DNA of 64,000 nt, taken from contig CAYGQE010000028.1 of NCBI GenBank assembly GCA_964351995.1, positions 4,973 to 68,972 of the forward strand, in the 5' to 3' direction. The position numbers were made by a program, and so were the translations under genes. The notes beneath the pieces were generated by a model. It was not told where the DNA came from and ran no database searches. It was given only the letters and a program-made list of their open reading frames with translations. The DNA is from SZUA-35 sp964351995 (GTDB lineage Bacteria > Actinomycetota > Acidimicrobiia > Acidimicrobiales > SZUA-35). Of this stretch, positions 34,548 through 43,771 are shown piece by piece; positions within the stretch are counted from its first letter, which is position 1, and the number at the start of each line of letters is the position of its first letter.

Positions 34548-34559
34548 GAAGGCCTTCGC

Positions 34560-35411
34560 ATGACCGTCAACGACGTGAGGGCAGAGCAGATCATCGCCAC
34601 GATCGTCCTGGCGATCGTGTTGTTCGTGATTCGGTGGCTTCTGCTGCGGGTGGCCACCCGACAGATGGTGGACACGGTCACGCTGTACCGGGTGCGCAAG
34701 TCAGCCACGTACGGCGTCACGCTGGCGTTTGCCGTGGCAACAGCCCGGATCTGGTCCGGCGCCTTCGACGACCTCGGAACGTTCCTCGGGCTGCTCAGCG
34801 CCGGTGTCGCGATCGCTCTCGCCGACGTCTTCTTGAACCTCGCCGGATGGTTCTACATCGTCACCCGACACCCGTTCCGCATCGGCGACCGCATCGAGAT
34901 CGGATCGCACGCAGGCGACGTGGTCGACATTCGAGTGCTTCGGTTCACATTGATGGAAATCCAGAATTGGGTGGGAGGTGACCAGCCAACGGGAAGGCTC
35001 GTCCATGTACCGACCGGACGGCTCTTTCGCGACGCGATGGCGAACTACACCGAGACCTTCAACCACATCTGGCACGAAATCCCGATCGTGATCACGTTCG
35101 AATCAGATCGTCGCTTGGCTGAACGGCGTGTCCACGAGGTGCTCAGCTCGATCCAAACTCCGGCTGAGGCTCGTCACACCCAAGCCGACTTCGCTGCCGC
35201 AGCCAGTCACTACGTGATCCCTGTGACCGACTTCACGCCAACTGTCTATGTTGATGCGGTTGACCACGGCGTTCGGCTGACCGCCCGCTTCGTCATTCAC
35301 CCTCGCGATCGACGCAAGGTCGATGACCAGGTCTGGCGAGACCTGCTCGACGCGTTCGAAGCGGAGAGCGCCGTCGACTTCGCGTACCCAACAATTCGGC
35401 GAGTCGTGTAA
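34560..35411 (+). CDS. MscS-family mechanosensitive ion channel
   Basis: 283 aa. Two or three N-terminal membrane helices (residues 8-30, 47-66, 72-100) lead into the pore-lining helix LGLLSAGVAIALADVFLNLA and the beta domain with HPFRIGDRIEIGSHAGDV, the standard MscS core. It opens under membrane tension to release solutes. It lies 12 bp after the Rieske-flavoprotein gene behind AGGAAGG, so it is likely co-transcribed. Confidence 0.88.
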   Translation: MTVNDVRAEQIIATIVLAIVLFVIRWLLLRVATRQMVDTVTLYRVRKSATYGVTLAFAVATARIWSGAFDDLGTFLGLLSAGVAIALADVFLNLAGWFYIVTRHPFRIGDRIEIGSHAGDVVDIRVLRFTLMEIQNWVGGDQPTGRLVHVPTGRLFRDAMANYTETFNHIWHEIPIVITFESDRRLAERRVHEVLSSIQTPAEARHTQADFAAAASHYVIPVTDFTPTVYVDAVDHGVRLTARFVIHPRDRRKVDDQVWRDLLDAFEAESAVDFAYPTIRRVV

Positions 35412-35491
35412 CGAATCGAGCAGTTGTGAGACCAAGTACCAGGGGCGGCACCGAAGCGGCCCGATGATCTCGTCTGAAGGAACTCGCTCCC

Positions 35492-36160
35492 ATGAATCTC
35501 TCGTCGTTGTGGACCTCTCTCCGGTCGCGCTGGAAGATCTCACTGCCGTTGGCAGTCGCTGGCACCGCAGTGCTTGCTTGGCTTGCATTCGGGGTCTTCG
35601 CAATCCAGACGCTTTTCATCGAAGAGCGAGTCGACGAGGCTCTGCCGGCCTTCTCCGCCGGTCCCGGGGCTTCAGGTCTTCCGAGCGACGTCATCAGCGA
35701 AGACCTCGCCAGCGACATGAACGAGGAAATGGCGAACGATGGGGTTCCGAGCCGCAACGAGATCGACGAACCGATGCCAGCAACGATGACCGTCGAGGAG
35801 TCCACTGAGCCCGCCGTCATCACGGTGGTTGAGGGTTTGTTCATCGACCGTAGCCATCCCACCTCGGGGCGAGCCTTCGTGCTCAACGATGGATCCGAGC
35901 AGCGGTTCTTGAGGTTCGAGGACTTCGAGACCGACAACGGCCCTGATCTGAACGTCTACCTCTCCTCCGCGCCCGCTGACGCACCAGCAGGGGATCTCGG
36001 AGCCGACTTCATCGACCTTGGCGATCTGAAGGGGAACATCGGCCCACAAAACTACGAGATCCCGGTTGATGTCGATCTCGATGAGTATCCGACCGTGGTG
36101 GTGTGGTGCGTGCGGTTCGATGTGGTCTTCGGCGCTGCAGACCTCGCTACAGCGAGCTGA
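35492..36160 (+). CDS. Membrane-anchored DM13-domain protein
   Basis: 222 aa. One N-terminal transmembrane anchor (about residues 17-42, LAVAGTAVLAWLAFGVFAIQ) and an acidic linker. The C-terminal DM13 domain reads VEGLFIDRSHPTSGRAFVLN, FLRFEDFETDNGPDLNVYLS, GNIGPQNYEIP and VVVWCVRFDVVFGAADL. The single conserved Cys in the WC motif is kept. DM13 domains are proposed extracytoplasmic redox or electron-transfer modules. One base separates it from egtB, so a tie to ergothioneine or to the Rieske enzymes is possible. Confidence 0.82.
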   Translation: MNLSSLWTSLRSRWKISLPLAVAGTAVLAWLAFGVFAIQTLFIEERVDEALPAFSAGPGASGLPSDVISEDLASDMNEEMANDGVPSRNEIDEPMPATMTVEESTEPAVITVVEGLFIDRSHPTSGRAFVLNDGSEQRFLRFEDFETDNGPDLNVYLSSAPADAPAGDLGADFIDLGDLKGNIGPQNYEIPVDVDLDEYPTVVVWCVRFDVVFGAADLATAS

Positions 36161-36161
36161 C

Positions 36162-37508
36162 ATGCCCACTTCCGCCCTCCACGACCTGGACGCTGACGTG
36201 AGCTGTGCGCTTCGCTTGCGATTCGAGGCGGTGCGAGCGTGCACCGAGCAACTCGCCGCACCGCTGACCGCCGAAGACCAGATGATTCAGTCGATGCCCG
36301 ACACGAGTCCGACGAAATGGCATCGAGCACACACGACGTGGTTCTTCGCCGAGTTCGCACTGGAGGCCGATGGCACCAGCGGTCTCCCATGGGACCGCCC
36401 TGAGTATCGCTTTCTCTACAACAGCTACTACGACGCCGTTGGTGCCCGGCACCCTCGCCCGAGTCGAGGGATGGTCAGTCGCCCGACACTCGCAGAGGTC
36501 TCGTTCTATCGAGCGGCCGTCGACGAGGCAGTCCTCGGCAAGCTTGCCGATATCGACAGTCTTCCCGTCGATCAAGCTCGGAAGTTTCTGGACATCGTGC
36601 TACTTGGCACACACCACGAGCAGCAACACCAAGAGCTGTTGTTGATGGACATCAAGCACGCATTGTCGCTCAACCCCGCCGTTGCACCGGCCTACATTGC
36701 ACGTGAGACGACGCCAGCGATCGACTCCGGTCCGATGGGTTGGAAAGACTTCGACGGAGGCCTGGTCGAGATCGGTACCTCACCAGAGGTCGACCAGTTC
36801 AGCTGGGACAACGAATCTTCTCGGCACGAAGTTCGTCTCTACGACTTCGCATTGGCTGATCGCCTGGTGACCACCGTCGAATGGGAAGCGTTCATCGACG
36901 ATGGTGGCTATCGGCGACCCGAACTCTGGAAGTCGGACGGGTGGTATCGGGCTCAGTCGCAGCAGTGGGAGGCCCCCGAGTACTGGCACCGGGATCTGGA
37001 CAACCCAGAGAGTTGGCTTCACCACACGCTCAGCGGCGTCCGACCGCTCGACCCCTTCGAACCGGTCGTGCATGTCTCGCACTACGAAGCCGACGCATTC
37101 GCCGCTTGGGCCGGCGCCCGATTGCCGACCGAGTTCGAGTGGGAACACGCAGCGAGCCTTTCGGGGGGCATGAAGAACCATGAGCTCGGCGGCACCGTCG
37201 GCCAGCGCGACGCCAACTTCCACCCGGCCGGAGCTGGCCCAGTGAACGGCGAGCTACGACAGATGTTCGGCGACTGCTGGGAATGGACGTCCTCGGCGTA
37301 CCAGCCGTACCCCGGGTTCGAGATTCCGGCCGGGGCGATTGGCGAATACAACGGCAAGTTCATGTCAGGCCAGCAGGTGCTTCGCGGTGGCTCGGTGCTC
37401 ACGCCGCCCGGCCACACCCGCACGACCTACCGCAACTTCTTCCATCCGCACACCCGTTGGCACGCCTCTGGCGTTCGCCTTGCGGTCGATGACAGGACTT
37501 CTCGATGA
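36162..37508 (+). CDS. egtB: Ergothioneine biosynthesis sulfoxide synthase EgtB
   Basis: 448 aa. Joins a thiol donor (gamma-glutamyl-cysteine or cysteine) to trimethyl-histidine with O2 at a non-heme iron. The N-terminal DinB-like domain has the iron histidines (H54/H57 in TKWHRAH; H152 and H156 in HHEQQHQEL). The C-terminal FGE-sulfatase domain contains RLPTEFEWEHAA, FGDCWEWTSSAY and LRGGSVLTPPGH. The start at 36162 is one base past the DM13 stop. It overlaps egtD by 4 bp. egtA, egtC and egtE are absent here, so sulfur transfer must use genes elsewhere. A selenoneine (SenA-like) variant is less likely given egtD. Confidence 0.92.
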   Translation: MPTSALHDLDADVSCALRLRFEAVRACTEQLAAPLTAEDQMIQSMPDTSPTKWHRAHTTWFFAEFALEADGTSGLPWDRPEYRFLYNSYYDAVGARHPRPSRGMVSRPTLAEVSFYRAAVDEAVLGKLADIDSLPVDQARKFLDIVLLGTHHEQQHQELLLMDIKHALSLNPAVAPAYIARETTPAIDSGPMGWKDFDGGLVEIGTSPEVDQFSWDNESSRHEVRLYDFALADRLVTTVEWEAFIDDGGYRRPELWKSDGWYRAQSQQWEAPEYWHRDLDNPESWLHHTLSGVRPLDPFEPVVHVSHYEADAFAAWAGARLPTEFEWEHAASLSGGMKNHELGGTVGQRDANFHPAGAGPVNGELRQMFGDCWEWTSSAYQPYPGFEIPAGAIGEYNGKFMSGQQVLRGGSVLTPPGHTRTTYRNFFHPHTRWHASGVRLAVDDRTSR

Positions 37509-38467
37509 ATTCGCACGCTGACCCGACCGATCAATCTGCGTCGTCGGCTCAGGCCGAACTCCGGCGAAGTCTGGGCGCCCACCCTCGACGCGTTCCTCCC
37601 CGTTGGTTGTACGACGATCGGGGGAGTGAGCTCTTCGATCAGATCACGCGGTTGCCGGAGTACTACCAAACCGAGGCTGAGCGCCAGATTCTGTTGGACC
37701 ATGCCGCGATCATCGCCAAACGAACGGCGGCCTCGACGGTGGTCGAGCTCGGCTCTGGCACCAGCGACAAGACTTGCACGTTGCTCGATGCGTTTGTCGC
37801 TCATGGCACCATCGAGCGGTTCGTCCCCCTCGATGTGAGCGCCGAGACACTTCACGCGGCGGGCGAGATGCTCCGTCGTCGATACCCGGGGTTGGTGGTC
37901 GAGCCGCTCGTGGGCGACTTCAACCTGGACCTCCATCGGTTGCCCGCAGGCGGAACGCGGCTCGTTGCCTTGCTTGGCGGCACCATCGGCAACTTTTACG
38001 TCGAGGAGCGATTGGGGTTTCTCGGGGCACTTAACAGTGTGTTGGAGCCGGGCGATTGGTTACTTCTCGGCTTCGATCTGATGAAGTCTGTCGATCGTCT
38101 GCTTGCTGCATACGACGACTCGGCGGGAGTGACAGCTGCGTTCATTCGCAACGCACTCGATGTCATCAACCGCGAGGTCGGCGGCGATTTCGATGCTGGA
38201 AACTTTTCCTATGTCCCGCTCTGGGACAGATGTGAGCAGCGAATCGACATGCGGCTTCGAGCCAACGAGCCCGAACAAGTTCGACTCGAGGGCCTGGACA
38301 TCGATCTGGCGCTCGAGGCCGGTGAGGAACTCCAGATCGAGATCTCAGCGAAGTTCGAACCGACCGACCTCATCTCAGAATTGACCGAGGCCGGGTTCGG
38401 CGGCGGCGAGGTCTTCATTGACGACGGAAACGACTTCGGCCTGGTGCTGGCACAACGTGCGTTTTGA
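37505..38467 (+). CDS. egtD: L-histidine N-alpha-trimethyltransferase EgtD
   Basis: 320 aa SAM-dependent methyltransferase that makes hercynine, the EgtB substrate. The N-terminal substrate region RWLYDDRGSELFDQITRLPE YYQTEAE-type block is followed by the SAM motif VVELGSGTSDKT. LGGTIGNF (the catalytic-pocket loop with the conserved N) and LLLGFDLMKS come next. Translational coupling to egtB through ATGA confirms a two-gene ergothioneine unit. It is convergent with the anti-sigma gene. Confidence 0.93.
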   Translation: MNSHADPTDQSASSAQAELRRSLGAHPRRVPPRWLYDDRGSELFDQITRLPEYYQTEAERQILLDHAAIIAKRTAASTVVELGSGTSDKTCTLLDAFVAHGTIERFVPLDVSAETLHAAGEMLRRRYPGLVVEPLVGDFNLDLHRLPAGGTRLVALLGGTIGNFYVEERLGFLGALNSVLEPGDWLLLGFDLMKSVDRLLAAYDDSAGVTAAFIRNALDVINREVGGDFDAGNFSYVPLWDRCEQRIDMRLRANEPEQVRLEGLDIDLALEAGEELQIEISAKFEPTDLISELTEAGFGGGEVFIDDGNDFGLVLAQRAF

Positions 38468-38469
38468 GC

Positions 38470-38766
38470 TCAGGCCTGTCGCTCGGTGAACAGAGTGAGT
38501 AGCTCGTCGAAGTTGCCGGGAAGCTCGATGCTGGGCCGGTCGGCGTCACTACCCCCACGCTCGGACTGCGTTGCGGAACGGTCGCCAACAAGTGTGACGG
38601 TCATCTTGATCTGATCGATGTAGACCGAACAGGCTTCGCAGTCCTCGACGTGATGGTCGAATCGTTCGAGATCCTCCGGCGACAGGGCACCGTCGAGGTA
38701 GTCGGTGACGATTTCGACCAGATCAACGCAATGGATGTCGACGTAGAACGCCTCGAGATCACTCAC
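38470..38766 (-). CDS. Zinc-finger anti-sigma factor
   Basis: 98 aa. The ZAS motif H-x3-C-x2-C is present as HHVEDCEAC with an upstream His/Cys region (DIHCVDLVEIVTDYLDGALS). The small size and position directly after the ECF gene indicate a soluble redox-responsive anti-sigma factor of the RsrA class. GTG at 38766 is chosen because it overlaps the sigma stop and leaves the ZAS fold intact. A longer start at 38826 would add unconserved residues. Confidence 0.8.
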   Translation of the reverse strand: MSDLEAFYVDIHCVDLVEIVTDYLDGALSPEDLERFDHHVEDCEACSVYIDQIKMTVTLVGDRSATQSERGGSDADRPSIELPGNFDELLTLFTERQA

Positions 38767-39409
38767 CGGTGAGATACCTTTCGATCTTCGCTCGGATCGC
38801 CGTGCGTCCACGATGCAGAAGCACACGTTGGTTGACGGCCGAAATGCTCAACGCGCTGCAAGTCTCCTCGGATGCCCAACCGTGAACATCACGCAGCGTC
38901 ACGACCTCTCGTTGGGAGACGGGCAGGGCGGCGATTGCAGCATCAACGACCACCCGAAGTTCAGCCGCTTCCGCTTTCTCCGAAGGCAGCGTCCATGTCG
39001 GAGGTGGCTTGGACCAGTGTCCGGCATATTCGCCAGTCGACTCGTAGTTCTCGTAACCGACGGCGGGCCTTGTGTTATCACGGTCGTAGCCCATCGACGT
39101 GAACGGAACGATCTTGGATTCACGCTTGGCGAGCGTGCGGGTCTTGTTCATCGCGATGCGGAAAATCCATGTTTTCAGCGATGACCGTTCTTCGAACGCA
39201 TCGATCGAACGAACGACGGCGATCCACGTCTCCTGCACCACCTCTTCTGCGAGAGCGTCCGGCAAATACATCTTGGCCACGCGCAAGAGCAGTGGGTTGA
39301 GCTCCAAGACGAGACAACGGAACGCCGAGTGGTCGCCAGAGCGCAGGGCGTCAAGCGACCAGACTTCGGAAGTAGCCCTTCGTTCGATCGTTGGTTCTTG
39401 GCTGCGCAC
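38759..39409 (-). CDS. ECF sigma factor
   Basis: 216 aa. Sigma-2 region: LPDALAEEVVQETWIAVVRS and TWIFRIAMNKTRTLAKRE. Sigma-4 helix-turn-helix: LPVSQREVVTLRDVHGWASE, then SISAVNQRVLLHRGR. The pairing with a ZAS anti-sigma factor and the neighbouring ergothioneine genes suggest an oxidative or thiol-stress regulon, but its target promoters were not identified. The start is GTG at 39409. Confidence 0.9.
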   Translation of the reverse strand: MRSQEPTIERRATSEVWSLDALRSGDHSAFRCLVLELNPLLLRVAKMYLPDALAEEVVQETWIAVVRSIDAFEERSSLKTWIFRIAMNKTRTLAKRESKIVPFTSMGYDRDNTRPAVGYENYESTGEYAGHWSKPPPTWTLPSEKAEAAELRVVVDAAIAALPVSQREVVTLRDVHGWASEETCSALSISAVNQRVLLHRGRTAIRAKIERYLTGE

Positions 39410-40185
39410 AGACCACAGTGTCTACCGGCTCTCAGCCGTTCGCCCCACCGAGCAAGGCCATCGATCCTTCCAGAATTACCACGCCCTGGCGACATCTGAG
39501 TCCGCAGCAGCAAGGATGTTTGCGGACAAAGCATCGATGACAGATCTGAAGCAGAACCTTCCCGCTGACCTTACGACTGTCCGGGCCTGTCAAGCTCGGC
39601 TCACGCTGGTTCAACGGTGGTCTGCCCGCGAGGTGCCTCACTCCGTCGGCTGGGAGGAGATCTGCTGTCGAATCGCGGAAGCCTCGATATCTCGGCTTGA
39701 GAGCAGCTTGCCTCAGGCGTCCTTCGAGTGGCTGGCTGGACAATCCGGCGCGAGTCGACGTCGACGTTGACATCGCTGAGAACGGCCACGAGAGAGCAAT
39801 CCAAGGAGGGTCTAGCGCTCCCGCTCGGACTCGAGCCAAGATCTGGCACTACAAGTCAGCTCCTTCGGCACCGCGATGACGGCCAAGGCTTTCAACCGGT
39901 CAGGCCTGCGAAGCACCTCGAAGCCGTTGGCGGACAGCGGATCGGAATCCGGCTGGCTTCGCGGTGACATCTGGCGAAGCGGCCAGCAATGTCGAGTAGC
40001 TGGTCCGTAGGCATAACAGTGGTGAAGTGAGTTCCCGAGCAACTGCCCGAGCGACTTCCCAAGGCGGATTTCTGGCCCGATCTTTCCCGGGATCCTTCCC
40101 GCCACACTTCCCAGGGGCGGTTCGAGGGGCCGGAGACGACCTCGGTAGCGACTTGGCCTCTGATGGTCTTTCGATCGCCCGGGTG
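39410..40185. other. 776-bp region without a supported gene
   Basis: Several open frames cross here on both strands, but none has recognisable domains or a good start. It should hold the ECF promoter on the right of the sigma gene. It also contains a tRNA-like 3' fragment (about 39812-39855) and a run of CTTCCC-type repeats (40045-40120) just past the end of the relaxase gene. Confidence 0.5.
39812..39855 (-). other. tRNA-like 3' fragment, possible tRNA-Thr att relic
   Basis: Read on the minus strand, CTTGTAG (a Thr-type anticodon loop, TGT) is followed by a 5-bp T-stem (CTTGG/CCGAG) around a CTCGAGT loop and then CGGGAGC as an acceptor 3' strand. The 5' half of a tRNA is not present. This is what an attachment-site duplicate would look like, but the match is short and the loop is atypical. 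Confidence 0.3.
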
Positions 40186-43100
40186 CTATAGCTCGATACC
40201 CAGATCGGGTCCGTCGATGCGATGGGTGTCGACCCGTTCGAGCGCGTCGATCAGGTCCTGATTGCTTGGGCGAGCGAGTCCGAGGTCGGTTTCGAGTGTG
40301 GTCCTCGCCCTTGATCGGGCTTGATCGTCGCCGCCCTGTTCGAGTTGGTTGGTGTTGTCGTTGCGTTCGTTGGTGAGGTCGGGGAGTTGGTCGACGGCGG
40401 CTTCGAGGTCGGTGATTCGTGCGGTCAGTTCCGGGATGCCTCGGTCGGTTGCGGCAAGGTCATCCTTGAAGCCGGTGATCTTGATGGGAAGTTCGGCGAC
40501 GGACTTCTTCGCTTCGTTGATGGTGTTGCGGTGTTTGCGGCGCTGGAGTGGTCGGTCGTAGGCGCCGAGGATTGCTCGGGCGTCGCCAAGCTTGATCCGA
40601 GCGTTGTCGAGTTGTTTGGCGATGCCGGGTCGTTCGGTGGTGAGTTGTTTGAGTTGGCGCCGCGTTTGGGCGAGTTCTGGTCGGGCGTGGTTGATGATGT
40701 TGGCGAGTTCGTTCTGTCGTTGTTGGAGACGATTGATCTCATCGGCCGGTAGCTGCCCTGGGAGGCGTGGTCCGGCGGCGAGTTCGCGTTGGCGGACTCG
40801 TGCTGGTTGGTCGATCCATTGGTTGGTGACGGCTGTTTTGATGGTGTCGAGGGCGGTGGGGTGGTCGGGTGCGGTGACGTACGCGGTGTTGGTGTGTCGC
40901 CCGCGGGTGAGGGCGACGTAGATGCCGGGGCTGTTGGTGGGGGTGTCGAGGACGAGGAGGGCGTGGTCGACGGTTCGTCCTTGTGCGGCGTGGCTTGTTT
41001 GGGCGTAGCCGAGTTGGACGTGTTGTTGGACGTAGTTCGCTGGCAGCCGCACCGACTCAGCGGTGTCGCCGATGCGGCTGGCGTGGATGGAGCCGTCGGT
41101 GTCGATGTTGGTGATGGTCCAGCGATCACGGTTCTTGACGGAGTGCTGTTGCGTGGTGGTGATGGTGCGTTGGTTGCGGCGGGTGACGATCTCGTCACCG
41201 ACGTGGAGCCGGTCACCGGCGGGTGTGGTCAGCCGCACCCCCGAATCGTCGAGAAGGCCGGCCGTGATGAGTGTTTGTTGGGCGGTGTGGTTGAGTCGTT
41301 TGACGGTTTCGTTCGACGGTGCGAGCAGCATGACGTCGGCGCCGGCTCCACGATGTTGGTGCCAGTCGGTGATCGCTGTTTGGTCCATACGGGTGATGGT
41401 GCCGTGTTGGATCCGGCCGTGTGCGTCGTAGGTAGCGATGATGTTGGGTTTGCCTCGGCGGAGTTGGAGTGAGGCTTCTCGTTCCCATGGCTGGTGGAAG
41501 CGGCGGACGGTGTCGAGTTCGATAGGTCCGTGGGTGTCGATGAGGTGTTGGAACATGCCGCCCCGTCCGACGGCGGAGAACTGCATCGGGTCACCGACGA
41601 GGGCGACTCGCCAGTGTTTCTGGTCGGCGAGGATCGTGAGGTGTGCGAGGTGGCTGGTGGAGACCATCCCGGCCTCGTCGATGATGAGCGTTGATCCGGG
41701 CGGGAGGTTGAAGCGCCTCGACGGCCCGTCGGGGTGTCGGTGTTCGTAGAGCAGCTTGTCGATTGTGTCGGCTGCAACGCCGGTCTCTGAGGCGAGAACG
41801 TCGGCGGCTGCTGCGGACGGTGCGACACCAAACACCACACGCCGATCGGCCTGGAGCTGAGCGACAGCAGGGGAGAGAGCGGTGGTCTTTCCGGTGCCGG
41901 CTGGGCCGACGATCATGACGAGGTCGGCGTCACCGGCAACAGCTGCCGCAGCTTGGGACTGCGGCCCAGACAGTTCCACGTCCGACCGCGAAGCCGCTCG
42001 GGTGTTGGGGGTGCCTGGGACGTGGGAGCGGCGGTCGGCCCAGGCGGCGAGGTCGTCTTCTTGTTCGAGCACGAACTCGGTGGTGAGGGCCCGGTCGGTC
42101 GCGGGTTCAGAGTACGGACGCCCATCACGGCGGACCGTGTCGCCGTGAGGCACAGGTCGGGAGATGTCGACGCACTGCTCACCGATCGTGCGCTGGGTCC
42201 AGGTCTCGAGTTTGTCGACGAAGTCTGCGGTGTTCTGGATTGTGAAAGTGGGGAGCTGCCTGGCGATCTCGCGTGAGAGCTCGGCTGGCCGCCAAGACGA
42301 CTGTGACTCCTCGAGCGCCTTCATCGCGCCGTTGCAGGCGATCTCCCAATTACGATCCGTCAACACCCGCCCGGCAATCCGGCCGATGACGAACCGCTCC
42401 AACTGCCCCGGCCCGATCCCCAGTTCGACGAGTTGTTCGGTCCAGTGGGTGTGGAGCTCAGCGGCGTTGACGTCCTTGGCTTTCACCGGTCGGGAGTCGG
42501 TGACGGCTTCGCGTTCCAGTCTCCATCGTTCGCGTGGTGTGGGGTCTCGGTCGAAGGTGTCAACGAACCGATCGATCTTGGCATCCAGACGTTTGTCGAT
42601 CGCTGCGGTCCTGGTCGAGAACTCGGCCAACACCTCTGATGGGAAGTGGGCGATCTCGGCGATGCCGTTCACGACGGGTTCGAATTCGACACCGAGCCGG
42701 CGAGTGAGTTCGGTGCGCATGGTGGCGTGGTAGATCGCCGACGCCGTTCGTTGGTCGAGTTTGAGTGTTCGGGCGTCGAGGGCGAGCCATCGGCCGTCGG
42801 GGGATAGGACGCGGTTGGGGACCACGATGTGGGTGTGGAGTTGTGGGTCGAGGGCTCGGGAGGTGTGCTGCCGGAATGTGGCGGCCACGATCCCTTCGGC
42901 GTCGACGGTCGCTACCTCGCCTGCGATTCGGAATCGGGTGTGTGCGGTGCTCTGCACCCACTGGATGATCGCCGCCACGCCGGTGTCGTGCGATGCCAGA
43001 ACGTCCGCACGCACCTGGTCGCTTCCGACGGCGAATAGGACCGACATCGACTTCGGTGCTGAGGCGGTGATGTCGAACCCGCGAACAGAGTTCTCCCCAT

Positions 43101-43320
43101 ACGCACGCCCCAACCGCAACGTCTCGTCGTGGGGGTAGGCGCCGGCCATCAGGTTCAAGAACTCGTCGTCACCAACCTCACCGCTGAGACCGAGGGCAGC
43201 GGCAGCTTTGCCGTGCCAGCGGCCCCGGGGCTCATCCGCGTCGAGGTAGTAATTCGGCAACGCATCCACGTAGTAGGAACCGGTGTCGGTTCCTTTGAGG
43301 GTGGTGACCCGAACCGTCAT
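40186..43320 (-). CDS. MobF-family conjugative relaxase (TrwC/TraA-like) with helicase
   Basis: 1044 aa. The relaxase domain starts with the catalytic tyrosines (GSYYVDALPNYY, residues 14-25) and includes the metal triad QLHTHIVVPN. The C-terminal half is a RecD/UvrD-type helicase: Walker A GPAGTGKTTAL, Walker B IIDEAGMVS, GDPMQFSAVG and ALTRGRH. The end is a long charged coiled-coil tail. It nicks oriT and unwinds the transferred strand. ATG at 43320 is chosen since the relaxase motif lies right behind it. No coupling protein or mating-pair genes are nearby, so transfer would need a helper. Confidence 0.9.
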   Translation of the reverse strand: MTVRVTTLKGTDTGSYYVDALPNYYLDADEPRGRWHGKAAAALGLSGEVGDDEFLNLMAGAYPHDETLRLGRAYGENSVRGFDITASAPKSMSVLFAVGSDQVRADVLASHDTGVAAIIQWVQSTAHTRFRIAGEVATVDAEGIVAATFRQHTSRALDPQLHTHIVVPNRVLSPDGRWLALDARTLKLDQRTASAIYHATMRTELTRRLGVEFEPVVNGIAEIAHFPSEVLAEFSTRTAAIDKRLDAKIDRFVDTFDRDPTPRERWRLEREAVTDSRPVKAKDVNAAELHTHWTEQLVELGIGPGQLERFVIGRIAGRVLTDRNWEIACNGAMKALEESQSSWRPAELSREIARQLPTFTIQNTADFVDKLETWTQRTIGEQCVDISRPVPHGDTVRRDGRPYSEPATDRALTTEFVLEQEDDLAAWADRRSHVPGTPNTRAASRSDVELSGPQSQAAAAVAGDADLVMIVGPAGTGKTTALSPAVAQLQADRRVVFGVAPSAAAADVLASETGVAADTIDKLLYEHRHPDGPSRRFNLPPGSTLIIDEAGMVSTSHLAHLTILADQKHWRVALVGDPMQFSAVGRGGMFQHLIDTHGPIELDTVRRFHQPWEREASLQLRRGKPNIIATYDAHGRIQHGTITRMDQTAITDWHQHRGAGADVMLLAPSNETVKRLNHTAQQTLITAGLLDDSGVRLTTPAGDRLHVGDEIVTRRNQRTITTTQQHSVKNRDRWTITNIDTDGSIHASRIGDTAESVRLPANYVQQHVQLGYAQTSHAAQGRTVDHALLVLDTPTNSPGIYVALTRGRHTNTAYVTAPDHPTALDTIKTAVTNQWIDQPARVRQRELAAGPRLPGQLPADEINRLQQRQNELANIINHARPELAQTRRQLKQLTTERPGIAKQLDNARIKLGDARAILGAYDRPLQRRKHRNTINEAKKSVAELPIKITGFKDDLAATDRGIPELTARITDLEAAVDQLPDLTNERNDNTNQLEQGGDDQARSRARTTLETDLGLARPSNQDLIDALERVDTHRIDGPDLGIEL

Positions 43321-43771
43321 CGCCAAGCCTCGGGAAGGGTGTGGGAAGTTGCCCGGGAGAGCACAAGCGCAGCTGTGCACTCGTCTGTTCTTTGGGTGTT
43401 GGATCTTTCCCGAGGCATGCGCCGAGGGTGCGGTCGCTTGTCGAGGACGTATGTGAAAACGAACTCCATGCCATAGCTACGTGCATGCGACGGCTCTGTT
43501 TGTGACAAGAAATCGCGAGAAGCCGTCCTCGTCGGGGCTCGTTGTGGGTGGAAGGTGATCTCGCCTGGCCCCGACGATCGGGGACTGCTGCGGATGACCC
43601 CGGCGACGAGCCGCATCCCTTGGGAAGTGAAGCCCCGTCGCTCCTGTCCGCGGCGTGTCACTTCATCTTGCGGGGCCTTGCGATGTCTTCGGTTGAGGTC
43701 AGCGCATCAAGGTCGCCGACCGGCGTGCCGACGTCCAACGCCCAACCCGTCTCGTCCTTTACGATCGGAGG
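43321..43771. promoter_or_regulatory. Gene-free region upstream of the relaxase, candidate oriT
   Basis: 450 bp between the relaxase start and the TIR gene with no good frame. It contains GGGAAG/CTTCCC repeats (43331-43352, 43408-43416), the inverted repeat GCACA-N8-TGTGC at about 43359-43376, and other small hairpins. MobF oriT sites usually lie next to the relaxase gene, so this is the best candidate. The nic site is not identified. Confidence 0.4.

Noticed and set aside
39099..39770. A plus-strand frame of 223 codons across the ECF sigma gene start
   Set aside because: More than a third is antisense to the sigma gene and the remainder has no recognisable features.
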